Part shown: positions 28,272-36,522 of the stretch, piece after piece | Position numbering within the stretch: position 1 is the first letter of the stretch | Layout: each line of letters starts with the position of its first letter | Assembly (NCBI GenBank): GCA_017745175.1 | Contig: JAGHZY010000006.1 | Coordinates: 74,837 to 120,886, forward strand | DNA from: Sphingopyxis sp. | GTDB taxonomy: Bacteria; Pseudomonadota; Alphaproteobacteria; Sphingomonadales; Sphingomonadaceae | Direction: 5' to 3' | DNA length: 46,050 nt | The notes under the pieces: model-generated | The model's database searches: none | The model's input: only the letters and a program-made list of their open reading frames with translations | Told to the model about the DNA's origin: nothing | Program-made: the position numbers and the translations under genes

Positions 28272-29770
28272 GTTGCGGACTCCCTGAGTTGCGGATGTCG
28301 TCGATGCCAGCCGGTGACGCGCTGAAAAGCGCGTCCGGCATGGCAGATTGCGGCTTCGCCCAGATGCTTTCCGATGAACTGCACGGCCAGCGGCAGCCCT
28401 TCATCGGTGAAGCCGGCGGGCAGGGTGAGCGTGGGGTGGCCCGACATGTCGAACGGCGCTGTGAAGCGGACCAGCACCGGACCATCCTTCGACCCCGGCT
28501 GGCCGAGCGTCGCCATGCGTGCCATCGACAAGGGCCCCGCCGGCTGCGCCGGGATCAGCATCGCGTCGACCGGCTCCAGCGCCGCATTCACCTCTCCGGT
28601 GAAGGTCTGCCGGCGCAACAATATGCGCTGATAATCCATGGCCGATGTCGCGCGTCCGGAATCGAGCAGATGCGCGAACGCGGGGCCATAGTCGTCGCGG
28701 TGCGACGGGAAGGTCGCTTCGTGCGCCACCGCGGCCTCGACGGCGAGTGCGCGCCGCCAGTCGGCGATCGTGGCGTCGACCGACGGAAAGCGCATCGGGA
28801 CGATCGTCGCGCCGAGCGCAGCCGTCACGCGTAGCGTATCCGCCAGCGCGCGTTGCACCTCCGCATCGACGCCGTCCATGGCATAATGTTCGTTGAAGCC
28901 GAGCCGGAAACCCTTGAGGCTGTGGCCGCTGGCTGCGTTATAGTCGGGAGCCGCCGCCTGCAGCGCGGTCGGATCGTCGGCATCGGGGCCGGCGATCGCG
29001 CCGAGCATGATCGCCGCATCGGCGGCGCTGCGGCACATCGGCCCGACATGGTCGAGCGAGGCCGCGAGTTCGAACACGCCGCGGCGCGATACGCGCCCCC
29101 AGGTCGGCTTGAGCCCGGTCACGCCGTTGGCGGCCGAGGGGATGCGGATCGATCCACCCGTATCGGTACCGAGCGAGCCGAAGCAGAGGCCCGCGGCAGT
29201 CGCAACCCCCGATCCGCTCGACGAGCCGCCCGGCCAATAATCGGCATTCCATGGATTGACCGGCGGCGGCATCAGGCGGCTCGTGTCGGCGAAGGCGCCC
29301 TCGGTGAGTTGCAGCTTGCCGAGCAGCACCGCGCCCGCCGCACGCAGCTTGCGCACCGCGGTCGCATCGAACCTCGGCACGAAATCGCGGTGGATCGTCA
29401 TGCCGCCCGCAGTGCGCACGTCCTTCGTGTAGAAAAGGTCCTTCACCGCAACCGGAACGCCGTGAAGCGGCGAGAGGATTTCGCCGCGCCGGAGCAGACC
29501 GTCGGCTTCGCGCGCCTGTGCGAGCGCGAGATCGGGTGTGACGAACGCATAGGACCGGAGCCCGGGATCGTGGCGCTCGATCCGGCGCAGCATATATTCG
29601 GTCAGTTCGACCGACGAAAGGCTGCGCACCTTCAGCAGGCGCGCAATCTCGTGAATTTCAAGAAAGTGAATGTCGTCCGTAGCCGGCGTTCCGGCCCGCG
29701 CCGGCAAGACGCCGCCGCCCAGCGCAGCGGCGCTTCCCGCCAGCAGCAACTCGCGGCGCGTCGTTTCCAT
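28268..29770 (-). CDS. Tat-exported amidase (amidase-signature family)
   Basis: About 500 residues. A Tat signal (TTRRELLLAGSAAALGGG) precedes an amidase-signature domain. The Ser-cisSer-Lys triad is Lys110 (VAVKDLF), Ser183 (GGSSSGSG) and Ser207 (DTGGSIRIP); the 24-residue gap between the serines matches the family. It cleaves carboxamides. I chose ATG at 29768-29770 with GGAAG just upstream and the Tat motif right after; the frame is open to 29860, but that would overlap the receptor gene. It is followed by the M20 amidohydrolase gene with an ATGA overlap. Two different amide-cleaving enzymes in a row suggest a substrate with more than one amide bond, or a two-step deconjugation. Confidence 0.93.
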   Translation of the reverse strand: METTRRELLLAGSAAALGGGVLPARAGTPATDDIHFLEIHEIARLLKVRSLSSVELTEYMLRRIERHDPGLRSYAFVTPDLALAQAREADGLLRRGEILSPLHGVPVAVKDLFYTKDVRTAGGMTIHRDFVPRFDATAVRKLRAAGAVLLGKLQLTEGAFADTSRLMPPPVNPWNADYWPGGSSSGSGVATAAGLCFGSLGTDTGGSIRIPSAANGVTGLKPTWGRVSRRGVFELAASLDHVGPMCRSAADAAIMLGAIAGPDADDPTALQAAAPDYNAASGHSLKGFRLGFNEHYAMDGVDAEVQRALADTLRVTAALGATIVPMRFPSVDATIADWRRALAVEAAVAHEATFPSHRDDYGPAFAHLLDSGRATSAMDYQRILLRRQTFTGEVNAALEPVDAMLIPAQPAGPLSMARMATLGQPGSKDGPVLVRFTAPFDMSGHPTLTLPAGFTDEGLPLAVQFIGKHLGEAAICHAGRAFQRVTGWHRRHPQLRESAT

Positions 29771-29856
29771 ATCTTCCGTCTCCCGGTCCGGCATGGGCAG
29801 GTTTTCAGACAGGCCGCCGCCCGCCGGATTGCTCCGGGGGACGGCGGCTTCCCGCG

Positions 29857-32478
29857 TCAAAAGCTGGTCTTGATGGTCACGCCATAGGTGCGCGGATCGC
29901 CGGGAAAGCCGAGCGACAACTGGTTCGCGGTCGGTTGGAGACCCGCGGCGACGGCGCGAAGCGTGCCGCTGCCCTGCAAGGGCGCATCGGTTCCGCCGAC
30001 AAGATATTTCTTGTTAAGCAGATTTTGCGCCCAAAGCTCGACGCCCCAGCGCTTGTCCTTGCCATAAAGGCCGACGCGGCCGTTGATCAGGCCGAAGCCG
30101 TCCTGTTCCTTCTCGATATCGCCGTCGTTCGAGATCGCGCCATTGTCGCTGTTGAACCGGAAATCGAGATAGACGAGCCCCGACAGGTCGTTGCCGATCT
30201 GCGGCGTCCAGCTCATCGAACCCACCGCGGTATAGAGCGAACCGTAGGTGCGGCTTCCCGGCAGCTGGAACAGCGAGGTGGGCAGGGGATTGCCGCCGGT
30301 CGAGGTCAGGTTGCGCTTGAACTTCGCATCGGAGTAGTTGAAGCCGAACGAGAAGCGCAAATCGTCGGTCGGCATGATCGCGACGTCGAGTTCCGCCCCC
30401 TTGGACGTAACGCCGGGACCGAGGCGGTCGGCGGCGCAGCGTCCGGTCGCGGCATTGAGATCGGTGTCGCCGCCATTGAGGTCGTCCTTGCAGCTTGCAA
30501 GGCTCATCACCTCGAAGAAGACGCCGTTGAAATTCTGGAACTGGAAGTTGCGGAACGACTGGTAATAGAGCGCGAGATTGGCGTCGATCATCCGCCCGTT
30601 CAGCTTCACGCCGATTTCATAGGCCGTGACCTTTTCGGCGCCGAACTGCAGATCGGCACCCTCCGCGCGTCCGTTGAACTTGCTGTTTGCGGGCAGCGCG
30701 CGCAGCGCGGTGCAAGCGGCATTCTGCGCCGGCGTCCCCGCGGTGGTCGAACAGGTCGGGTCGAACCCTGACGGATCCATGTTGAAACCGCCCGATTTAT
30801 AGCCGCGCGAATAGGAGATATAGGTCATCAGCTCGTCGGTCGGCCGATAGGACAGCACTGCCGTCCCGGTGAACTCGCCGCTGCTGATCTTCGTTCCCGG
30901 ATCGGCATGGGTCAGCGCGGGCGCCGACGAGTTGAACAGGCAGGCGACCTGCTGGATCGCGGTTCCCTGGTAGATCGAATTGATGACCTTCGGACACAGG
31001 TCGTTGGTCGCGTTCATCGTGTTTTCGATCTGCTTCTTCTCGTGCGTGTAGCGCAGGCCGAGCGTCAGCGACAATTTGTCGGGCACGATCTGGACGATAT
31101 TATGCGTGAACACGGCATAATTTTCACCGTCCTGCCGGAAGGTGTTCGCGACGGGCCCGGTGCCCGGAAGCCGCCGCGCACCAAGCTGGTTGGCGACCGT
31201 CACGAGGGCCGGAACGAGCCTTTCGGTATCGGTGCCCATCGTGCCATTGTCGAAGTTCGTGATGACCTCGTCCGAATAATAGCCCCCGACGAGCCAGCTC
31301 AGGCGATCGCCGAACGCTTCGCCCGACAGTCGCACTTCCTGGCTGAAGTTCCGGTAGGCGGGGCTGCGGTCGAAGAGGTTGATCAGGTCGAGCGCACTCA
31401 TGTCGCCGTCGGCGCCCTTCTTGTTCCTGAAGTCGCGATAGGCGGTGATCGATGTGAGATTGATGCCGCCGAGCGCCCAGTTGACCTCGCCCGAGACGCC
31501 CCAGTCGCGCGCCTTGTCGGTCGCCGGCGTGCCGGGCGTCGTTGCGGTGCGGAACACGAAGAATTCGCCGTCCGGTGCGACCTGGATATTGGCGCCAAGC
31601 GCCTGCAGGTTCGGCAGCACCGCGTTCGGCGAGACCACGATATTGCCCTGACCATCGCGCGACAGCGTGCGAATGGGGTTCAGATAGACGGCGCCGCAGC
31701 AATTTTCCTTGCGCCGGCTATAGTCGCCGATCAGCCGGATGCTGAGGTCGGGGGTCGGCTCGAACAGAAGCTGCCCGCGCACGAGCCAGCGGTCCTTGTC
31801 GTTCACGTCCGCCTCGCCCGGCGTCATCTGCTTGATGAAGCCATCGCGCTTCGTCATCGACGCGTCGAGGCGCACCGCGAGCTTGTCGGCGACGAGCGGG
31901 CCGGTGACGCCGCCCTCGGCGCGGAAATAATCGTAGTTGCCATAGGATGCCGAGGCATAGCCGCCGAATTCGAACTCGGGCTTCCTGGTGAAGACATAGA
32001 TGGCGCCCGCCGTCGAGTTGCGGCCGGAGAGCGTGCCTTGCGGTCCGCGCTGGATTTCGACGCGCTCGAGTTCGCCGAGCTCGTTCATTCCGACCCCGAC
32101 CCGGGCGCGATAGACGCCGTCGATGAAGAGCGCGACCGAGGATTCAAGGCCGTTGTCGCCGCCCGTCGTACCGATGCCGCGGATGCGCGCGCTGACCTTC
32201 GCTTCGCTCGTCGTGCCCGAGATCGTCAGCGACGGAGCGAGCTGGGTCAGCGAGCGGAGGTCGCTCGATCCGCTGTTCTCGAGCTGCTCGGCCGACATCG
32301 CCGATATGGCGATCGGAACCTTCGACAGGCCCTGCGACCGGCCCTGCGCCGTCACGACAATATCTTCGGCGCCTTCGGTCGCCGGCGCGTCGTCAACGGG
32401 CGAATGCTCCTGTGCGTGGAGCACATTGGCCTGGAGCGCGAGCGTGCAGGCGGATGCAAGCAAATATAGTCTGGTCAT
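29857..32478 (-). CDS. TonB-dependent outer-membrane receptor
   Basis: 873 residues. A signal peptide (ending near VLHAQ) and a TonB-box-like EDIVVTAQ lead into a plug domain (about 45-165, with IRGIGTTGGDNG and VEIQRGPQGTLSGRNS), then a 22-strand-type barrel that ends in TIKTSF with the required C-terminal Phe. Several extracellular loops hold paired cysteines (for example NCCG, and CSTT...AAC). It lies first in the collinear set amidase, M20 hydrolase, sulfatase, regulator, FGE, so it should import their substrate. Sphingomonad receptors of this type often take up aromatic, terpenoid or glycan compounds. A GGGAGGGG ribosome site precedes the ATG. Confidence 0.95.
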   Translation of the reverse strand: MTRLYLLASACTLALQANVLHAQEHSPVDDAPATEGAEDIVVTAQGRSQGLSKVPIAISAMSAEQLENSGSSDLRSLTQLAPSLTISGTTSEAKVSARIRGIGTTGGDNGLESSVALFIDGVYRARVGVGMNELGELERVEIQRGPQGTLSGRNSTAGAIYVFTRKPEFEFGGYASASYGNYDYFRAEGGVTGPLVADKLAVRLDASMTKRDGFIKQMTPGEADVNDKDRWLVRGQLLFEPTPDLSIRLIGDYSRRKENCCGAVYLNPIRTLSRDGQGNIVVSPNAVLPNLQALGANIQVAPDGEFFVFRTATTPGTPATDKARDWGVSGEVNWALGGINLTSITAYRDFRNKKGADGDMSALDLINLFDRSPAYRNFSQEVRLSGEAFGDRLSWLVGGYYSDEVITNFDNGTMGTDTERLVPALVTVANQLGARRLPGTGPVANTFRQDGENYAVFTHNIVQIVPDKLSLTLGLRYTHEKKQIENTMNATNDLCPKVINSIYQGTAIQQVACLFNSSAPALTHADPGTKISSGEFTGTAVLSYRPTDELMTYISYSRGYKSGGFNMDPSGFDPTCSTTAGTPAQNAACTALRALPANSKFNGRAEGADLQFGAEKVTAYEIGVKLNGRMIDANLALYYQSFRNFQFQNFNGVFFEVMSLASCKDDLNGGDTDLNAATGRCAADRLGPGVTSKGAELDVAIMPTDDLRFSFGFNYSDAKFKRNLTSTGGNPLPTSLFQLPGSRTYGSLYTAVGSMSWTPQIGNDLSGLVYLDFRFNSDNGAISNDGDIEKEQDGFGLINGRVGLYGKDKRWGVELWAQNLLNKKYLVGGTDAPLQGSGTLRAVAAGLQPTANQLSLGFPGDPRTYGVTIKTSF

Positions 32479-32723
32479 TCAAGGACCCCTCCCGGTGGCT
32501 ACCCGTCCGGCTTTTTTGCCGGATCGGGCGATTGACGAACGCTTCGTGGCGTTCATGGCGGCAAGGTGATGCGAGACACCGGACGCGTTCCATCAGGGAT
32601 CGGCGATCGCCGGCCGGTTCGATCGAACCTTGCCGGCAATCACCTTCCCTGAAACGGGATCGACGCGCACTGCTCGGGGGAACACGCTTGCACGGAGGGA
32701 TTCTAGGTCGCGCCGGCGGGCGA

Positions 32724-32790
32724 GCCACCCCCCGAGGCGAGGGGGTGGCCTTGCCGGTCCGATTGCTGGTCTGGCCGGAAAGCGGCAAGG
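32724..32790. repeat. Extended intergenic palindrome element
   Basis: GCCACCCCC (32724-32732) and GGGGGTGGC (32741-32749) are perfect 9-base arms. CCTTGCCG (32749-32756) and CGGCAAGG (32783-32790) make a second stem-loop directly after. It is the longest copy of the CCCCTC/GAGGGG family here and looks like a REP/BIME-style unit. Confidence 0.6.
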
Positions 32791-32841
32791 GAGGGATCGT
32801 TGGCGCCTCGGCGAGGCGGGGCGCGTAGGACGATCGGGCTC

Positions 32842-32927
32842 ATGCTGCGACCGCAGCATAGCCGGGTGACCGAGACGCATGTTCGGGCCGTCAAAGGCAA
32901 AAGGTCTCGGCACATGCTCAAGCATGT
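32842..32927. other. Cluster of three inverted repeats (structured RNA or recombination site candidate)
   Basis: ATGCTGC (32842-32848) pairs with GCAGCAT (32853-32859) around GACC. CCGAGAC (32870-32876) pairs with GTCTCGG (32904-32910). ACATGCT (32912-32918) pairs with AGCATGT (32921-32927) around CA. Three stems within 86 bases of non-coding DNA are more than chance would suggest. What they do is unknown. Confidence 0.4.
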
Positions 32928-33094
32928 TTCTGGTCGCGGTGCGGAAGCTGGGGCAGGGCCCCGGCCCGGCTCATGCACCCACCGCTCGCGACGGTGCGCG
33001 CGCATATGGGCGTGACGGGCGACACCGCTGCACTGATGCCGGCCCAGACGCTCGAAAGCGAGGAGCCCGAACCTGCAGCAGCCGGTACAAGGCA

Positions 33095-34000
33095 TCATTC
33101 GGGCAGGATGCCGGCCATCTCTCCTGCGCGAGCCTTGACGAAATCCCTGAACAGCCGGACCGGTCGCGCGATGTGGCGTTTCCCCAGATGTACTGCGAGA
33201 AGTTCCTGCGTGGGCAGCCGCCATTCCGGCATGACCTCAACGAGTTGGCCGCTCGCAAATAATGCGGGCGCGACGATCGGCGGCAGCTCGCCGATCCCGG
33301 CGCCGGCGGCGAGCAGGGTCGCCAGGCCGGTAAAGTCGTTCATTGCAAGCTTTGCGCGAAACTCGACCGTTTCGCGCTTGCCGTCCTTCTGGAAGGTCCA
33401 GCGATGCCGGTCGGCGCTCTGCGCGAAGGCCAGCAACCGGTGCAACGCCAGTTCTTGTGGTCGAGCCGGACGCCCCGCCCGCGTCAGATAGCCGGGGCTG
33501 GCCACCAGTCGATGCCGGTAGCGCAGAACCGGCGTCGCGACGAGGGAGGAGTCGGCGAGCGGCCCGAGCCGCAGCGCCAGGTCGATGCCTTCGGCGATAT
33601 GATCGACACGGCGATCGGTGACCAGCACGCGAAGCTCGACCGCGGGATAATCCGCCTGGAACGCGCCGAGAAGCGGGGCGAGCAGATTGTCCGAGATATT
33701 CGGCGGCGCCGACAGCCGCAGCATTCCGCTCACCTCGGTGCGACGGTTGGAGACGATATCCGCCACGGCATCGCTCACCTCGATACCGCGCTGCGCGTGT
33801 TCGAGAATCTCGTTTCCGATATCGGTGAGCCGCAGCCGCCGGGTCGAGCGCTCGAACAACCGCACGCCGAGCTGATCCTCGAACTCGGCAAGCTTCCGGC
33901 TCACCGTGGAAACCGGCATTCGCAGATGCCGCGCCGCGGCGGTGATACTCCCCGTCTCCGCAACCCGTGCGAAGATCGAGAGCGCATTGAGGTCGAGCAT
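33095..34000 (-). CDS. LysR-family transcriptional regulator
   Basis: 301 residues. The N-terminal winged helix-turn-helix (about 5-60, FARVAETGSITAAARHL, MPVSTVSRKLAEFEDQLGVRLFER) and a substrate-binding domain give the normal LysR layout. I chose ATG at 33998-34000, where the family consensus begins; the open frame runs much further upstream, but through the promoter region and the divergent gene. It belongs to the CrgA/DmlR-like group often found beside oxidoreductase genes. It diverges from the SnoaL-DoxX-MDR unit with 120 bases between, so it is the likely regulator of that unit. Electrophile or quinone sensing is inferred only. Confidence 0.94.
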   Translation of the reverse strand: MLDLNALSIFARVAETGSITAAARHLRMPVSTVSRKLAEFEDQLGVRLFERSTRRLRLTDIGNEILEHAQRGIEVSDAVADIVSNRRTEVSGMLRLSAPPNISDNLLAPLLGAFQADYPAVELRVLVTDRRVDHIAEGIDLALRLGPLADSSLVATPVLRYRHRLVASPGYLTRAGRPARPQELALHRLLAFAQSADRHRWTFQKDGKRETVEFRAKLAMNDFTGLATLLAAGAGIGELPPIVAPALFASGQLVEVMPEWRLPTQELLAVHLGKRHIARPVRLFRDFVKARAGEMAGILPE

Positions 34001-34120
34001 ATACAATTTTATATTTCCATAAATGAGATAATGATTACCGATATAGACCACTAATCCCATAAATGGAATTACGCCATCTCCAGTGCATCGGCAACCGAGC
34101 CGACATTTTGGAGAAAGATA
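34001..34120. promoter_or_regulatory. LysR-SnoaL divergent promoter region with paired repeats
   Basis: This is the most AT-rich part of the window. CCATAAATG occurs twice, at 34017-34025 and 34057-34065, start-to-start 40 bases, close to four helical turns. Spaced half-sites on one face of the helix are how LysR tetramers usually bind, so these are the best operator candidates. Confidence 0.5.
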
Positions 34121-34594
34121 ATGACCAAGACGATTCTTGCCGCTGCGCTTGCCGGCGCCGCAACGCTCGCTTCCGCCCAGGCGGCGACCGCCCGTGAAGG
34201 CGATGAAGCAGCGATCGAACAACTGCTGCGCAATTACGAGCAGGCACTCAACGCCAGCGATGCCGACGCCGTGATGGGTCTCTATGCCTCCGACGGCGTG
34301 TTCATGCCCCAGCACAGCCCGTCGAGCGTTGGCAGCAAGGCAGTGCGCGCAGCCTATGTCCAGGTGTTCAACACGATCCGGCTCAAGGTGCGCTTCGACA
34401 TCGCGGAAATCGAACAAGTCGCTCCGCAATGGGCGTTTGCCCGCACCAACTCGAGCGGCACGGCCACTGTGAAGGCCAATGGTCGCAGCGGCCCGGAGGG
34501 CAATCAGGAGCTGTTCGTGCTGCAAAAGCAGCGTTCGGGTGAGTGGAAGATCGCGCGCTACGCCTTTTCCACCACGAATCCGCCGCGCCACTGA
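34121..34594 (+). CDS. Exported SnoaL/DUF4440-like (NTF2-fold) protein
   Basis: 157 residues with a signal peptide (TILAAALAGAATLASAQAATA) and one NTF2-like domain. AAIEQLLRNYEQALNASDADAVMGLYASDGVFMP is the typical opening helix and strand, and GEWKIARYAFS the closing strand. Proteins of this fold are small-molecule binders or isomerases; no catalytic residues can be assigned. It is first in a plus-strand unit with the DoxX and MDR genes, and divergent from LysR. The start is ATG at 34121 with GGAGAAAG upstream. Confidence 0.87.
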   Translation: MTKTILAAALAGAATLASAQAATAREGDEAAIEQLLRNYEQALNASDADAVMGLYASDGVFMPQHSPSSVGSKAVRAAYVQVFNTIRLKVRFDIAEIEQVAPQWAFARTNSSGTATVKANGRSGPEGNQELFVLQKQRSGEWKIARYAFSTTNPPRH

Positions 34595-34605
34595 GGAGGC
34601 CGATC

Positions 34606-35007
34606 ATGTCCGATCGTTTCGCACGCTACGCCGGCCTGCCATCGCGCGTACTGATGGCGACCATCTTCCTGCTGTCGGGTCTCGCCAAGCTTGGCGCAAT
34701 GGATCAGACCCGCGGCTATATGGAAGCGATGGGCGTTCCCGGCGCACTGCTGGTACCGACCATCATGTTCGAGGTCGGGGCGGGATTGCTCCTGATCGCC
34801 GGACTGGGCACGCGCTATGTCGCGCTGGCTCTGGCCGGGTTCACGCTGGTGACCGCAATGGTCTTCCACACGGACTTCGCCAACCAGATCGAGATGCTCA
34901 TGTTCCTCAAGAATGTGGCCATGGCTGGCGGCTTCCTGGCGATCGCCGCACAGGGCGGCGGCCAACTGAGCCTCGACCGGATGTTCGCTGCGCGGAATCC
35001 TGCCTGA
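34606..35007 (+). CDS. DoxX-family membrane protein
   Basis: 133 residues with about four hydrophobic segments (VLMATIFLLSGLAKLG, LLVPTIMFEVGAGLLLIAGL, ALALAGFTLVTAMVF, MFLKNVAMAGGFLAIAA), the DoxX pattern. DoxX proteins are inner-membrane proteins linked to redox or sulfur stress. The start is ATG at 34606 with a full GAGGAGG site six bases upstream; the frame is open further into the preceding gene. It follows the SnoaL-like gene by 11 bases and is probably co-transcribed. Confidence 0.9.
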   Translation: MSDRFARYAGLPSRVLMATIFLLSGLAKLGAMDQTRGYMEAMGVPGALLVPTIMFEVGAGLLLIAGLGTRYVALALAGFTLVTAMVFHTDFANQIEMLMFLKNVAMAGGFLAIAAQGGGQLSLDRMFAARNPA

Positions 35008-35043
35008 CGGGCCGCCAGCCCGCCCTCTTTCCCACCCAATCGC

Positions 35044-35077
35044 GAGCCGGCTGTCGCCGATGCCGGCTCCCCTTTTT
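35044..35077 (+). terminator. Intrinsic terminator or attenuator before the MDR gene
   Basis: GAGCCGGC (35044-35051) pairs with GCCGGCTC (35062-35069) and is followed by CCCTTTTT. That is the layout of a rho-independent terminator on the plus strand. It lies only 16 bases before the next gene in the same direction, so it may limit readthrough from DoxX into the MDR gene. Confidence 0.65.
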
Positions 35078-35092
35078 CACGGAGTGACGACA

Positions 35093-36079
35093 ATGAAAGC
35101 CTATGTTTTCGAGAAAGCCGGCTCGCCCGAAGTGCTCGAGCTGCGCGATATTCCCGCCCCCACCCTGGCCGAAGGCGAGGTGCGCATCGCGGTGCGTGCA
35201 TTCGGCCTCAACCGCGCCGAAACCTATCTGCGCGCCGGCAAGATGGGACCGATCGAGGGACCCCGCGTCCCGGGCATCGAGGCGGTCGGAGAAGTTCTGG
35301 AGGATCCGTCGGGCAAGTTCCGGCGTGGCGAGCGCGTCGCCACCGCGATGGGCGGTCTCCAGTTCTCGCGCACCGGCAGCTATGCCGAAGAGATCGCCGT
35401 GCTCGCCAGCAATGTCATCAGCCTCGACGGTATCGACCTGTCCTGGGAGGAGCTCGCGACGCTTCCTGAGGCCTATCTGACCATCTGGGGAGCACTTGAC
35501 CGGACGCTCGGCCTCGAATCCGGGCAGACGCTGCTGGTCCGTGGCGCAACCTCGTCGGTCGGCCTGGCGGCGGTCGCCTATGCCAAGGCGCGCGGCGCCA
35601 CGGTTATCGCGACCAGCCGATCCTCCAGCAAGGCAGCACAGCTGCGTACCATTGGAGCGGACGCGACGGTGATCGACGACGGCACGATCGCCGAGAGGGT
35701 TCAGAGGCTTGCTCCCGGCGGCGTCGATGCCGCACTCGAAATAGTCGGTGCGCCGACGCTGAGAGACACGATCAAGACGCTTCGGCCCTTCGGCGGCGTC
35801 GCCGTGATCGGTCTGCTGGCCGGCCCGCCGGTCGTCGAGCAGTTCCACCTCATGCAGGACCTGCCGGGTGCGACGCGGCTCAGCTTCTTCCCGAGCGGCC
35901 TGCTGGGCACCCCGGCGCTGCCGCTCACCGATGCGCCGTTGCGTTGGGTCGCCGAACAGATCGCCGCGCAGCGCATGCCGAGCATCGCTTCACAGGTCTT
36001 CGATTTTAGCGATGTCCGGAAGGCGCATGCGCTGATCGAGAGCAACGGCGCGGACGGCAAGCTGGTCGTCCGGGTCTGA
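35093..36079 (+). CDS. Zinc-independent MDR oxidoreductase (quinone oxidoreductase-like)
   Basis: 328 residues. The zinc ligands of alcohol dehydrogenases are absent. The nucleotide-binding loop is RGATSSVGLAAVAYAKARG, as in zeta-crystallin/QOR NADPH:quinone reductases, and the N-terminus MKAYVFEKAGSPEVLEL is typical. It should reduce quinones or enones with NADPH in the cytoplasm. The start is ATG at 35093 with GGAGTGA upstream. It is the third gene of the LysR-adjacent unit, but sits behind a terminator-like hairpin. Confidence 0.93.
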   Translation: MKAYVFEKAGSPEVLELRDIPAPTLAEGEVRIAVRAFGLNRAETYLRAGKMGPIEGPRVPGIEAVGEVLEDPSGKFRRGERVATAMGGLQFSRTGSYAEEIAVLASNVISLDGIDLSWEELATLPEAYLTIWGALDRTLGLESGQTLLVRGATSSVGLAAVAYAKARGATVIATSRSSSKAAQLRTIGADATVIDDGTIAERVQRLAPGGVDAALEIVGAPTLRDTIKTLRPFGGVAVIGLLAGPPVVEQFHLMQDLPGATRLSFFPSGLLGTPALPLTDAPLRWVAEQIAAQRMPSIASQVFDFSDVRKAHALIESNGADGKLVVRV

Positions 36080-36086
36080 AGCCGGA

Positions 36087-36118
36087 GATCCCCGCCGCAC
36101 GAACGTGCGGCGGGGATC
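36087..36118 (+). terminator. Strong hairpin terminator after the MDR gene
   Basis: GATCCCCGCCGCAC (36087-36100), loop GAAC, GTGCGGCGGGGATC (36105-36118): a perfect 14-bp stem with a tetraloop, eight bases after the MDR stop codon. No T-run follows. Confidence 0.75.
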
Positions 36119-36522
36119 GCCAAGGATGCTTCGACCGGCTGATCAGGCCGGCAAACTCGTGGGGGCTCCGCCCAACCTCATCCGTATCGACTGTTCGACG
36201 CCCCCCGCCTTGGCCGCCCATCGCCATCGGTCGCATAAGGTCACGGTTTTCCTGTCCAATGACTGGACCAATGTTGGCTTTCTCATTCTTCAAGCTCCAG
36301 ACTCCCGTCTGGAACCGGGCCACTTCGGCGGTTCATCCGACCGGGTTCTGCATGCCCGCTTCCGCGGGACGGTTCCGGAAAAGCGGCACATCGTCTTACG
36401 GCCATTGCGTGACGCGCCCGTGGCAATTGCGGAAAGCCATCCTGCCAAGCGCGCGCGGTCGGGCCTCAACTCGGTTCGGAATAAGGGCCGGGGCGGCCGC
36501 CTTCCGCCCCGGCTCGTGATCG
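36119..36522. other. 404-base stretch without a recognised gene
   Basis: No open frame here shows known domains. Small hairpins are present: GTCCA/TGGAC (36254-36268), CCAGAC/GTCTGG around TCCC (36297-36312), and CCCGC/GCGGG near 36357. The minus frame at 36006-36323 overlaps the MDR gene and its terminator, so it is not credible. The stretch may be a decayed insertion that marks the join between the redox locus and the copper block. Confidence 0.5.
36487..36513 (-). terminator. Terminator of the copA-copB-DUF411 unit
   Basis: GCCGGGGCGG (36487-36496) pairs with CCGCCCCGGC (36504-36513). It is followed on the minus strand by a CCTTATT tract, ten bases beyond the DUF411 stop. Confidence 0.6.

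Larger units (their letters stand above)
32479..33094. other. 616-base stretch without a convincing gene
   Basis: No open frame here has recognisable protein features. It holds a leader hairpin TCCGGC-T6-GCCGGA (32506-32523) upstream of the receptor gene, and a long GC repeat element (32724-32790). A cluster of inverted repeats follows at 32842-32927. A 110-codon minus frame (32593-32925) exists, but its composition is not gene-like. The stretch separates the sulfatase unit from the LysR locus and may be a former insertion site. Confidence 0.6.

Noticed and set aside
32593..32925. A possible 110-residue gene on the minus strand in the gap
   Set aside because: It crosses the palindrome element and the hairpin cluster, lacks a ribosome site, and is Pro/Arg-rich without a known fold.
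36006..36323. A minus-strand frame that might be a transposase remnant
   Set aside because: It overlaps the MDR gene and its 14-bp terminator hairpin, and no transposase motif was found.
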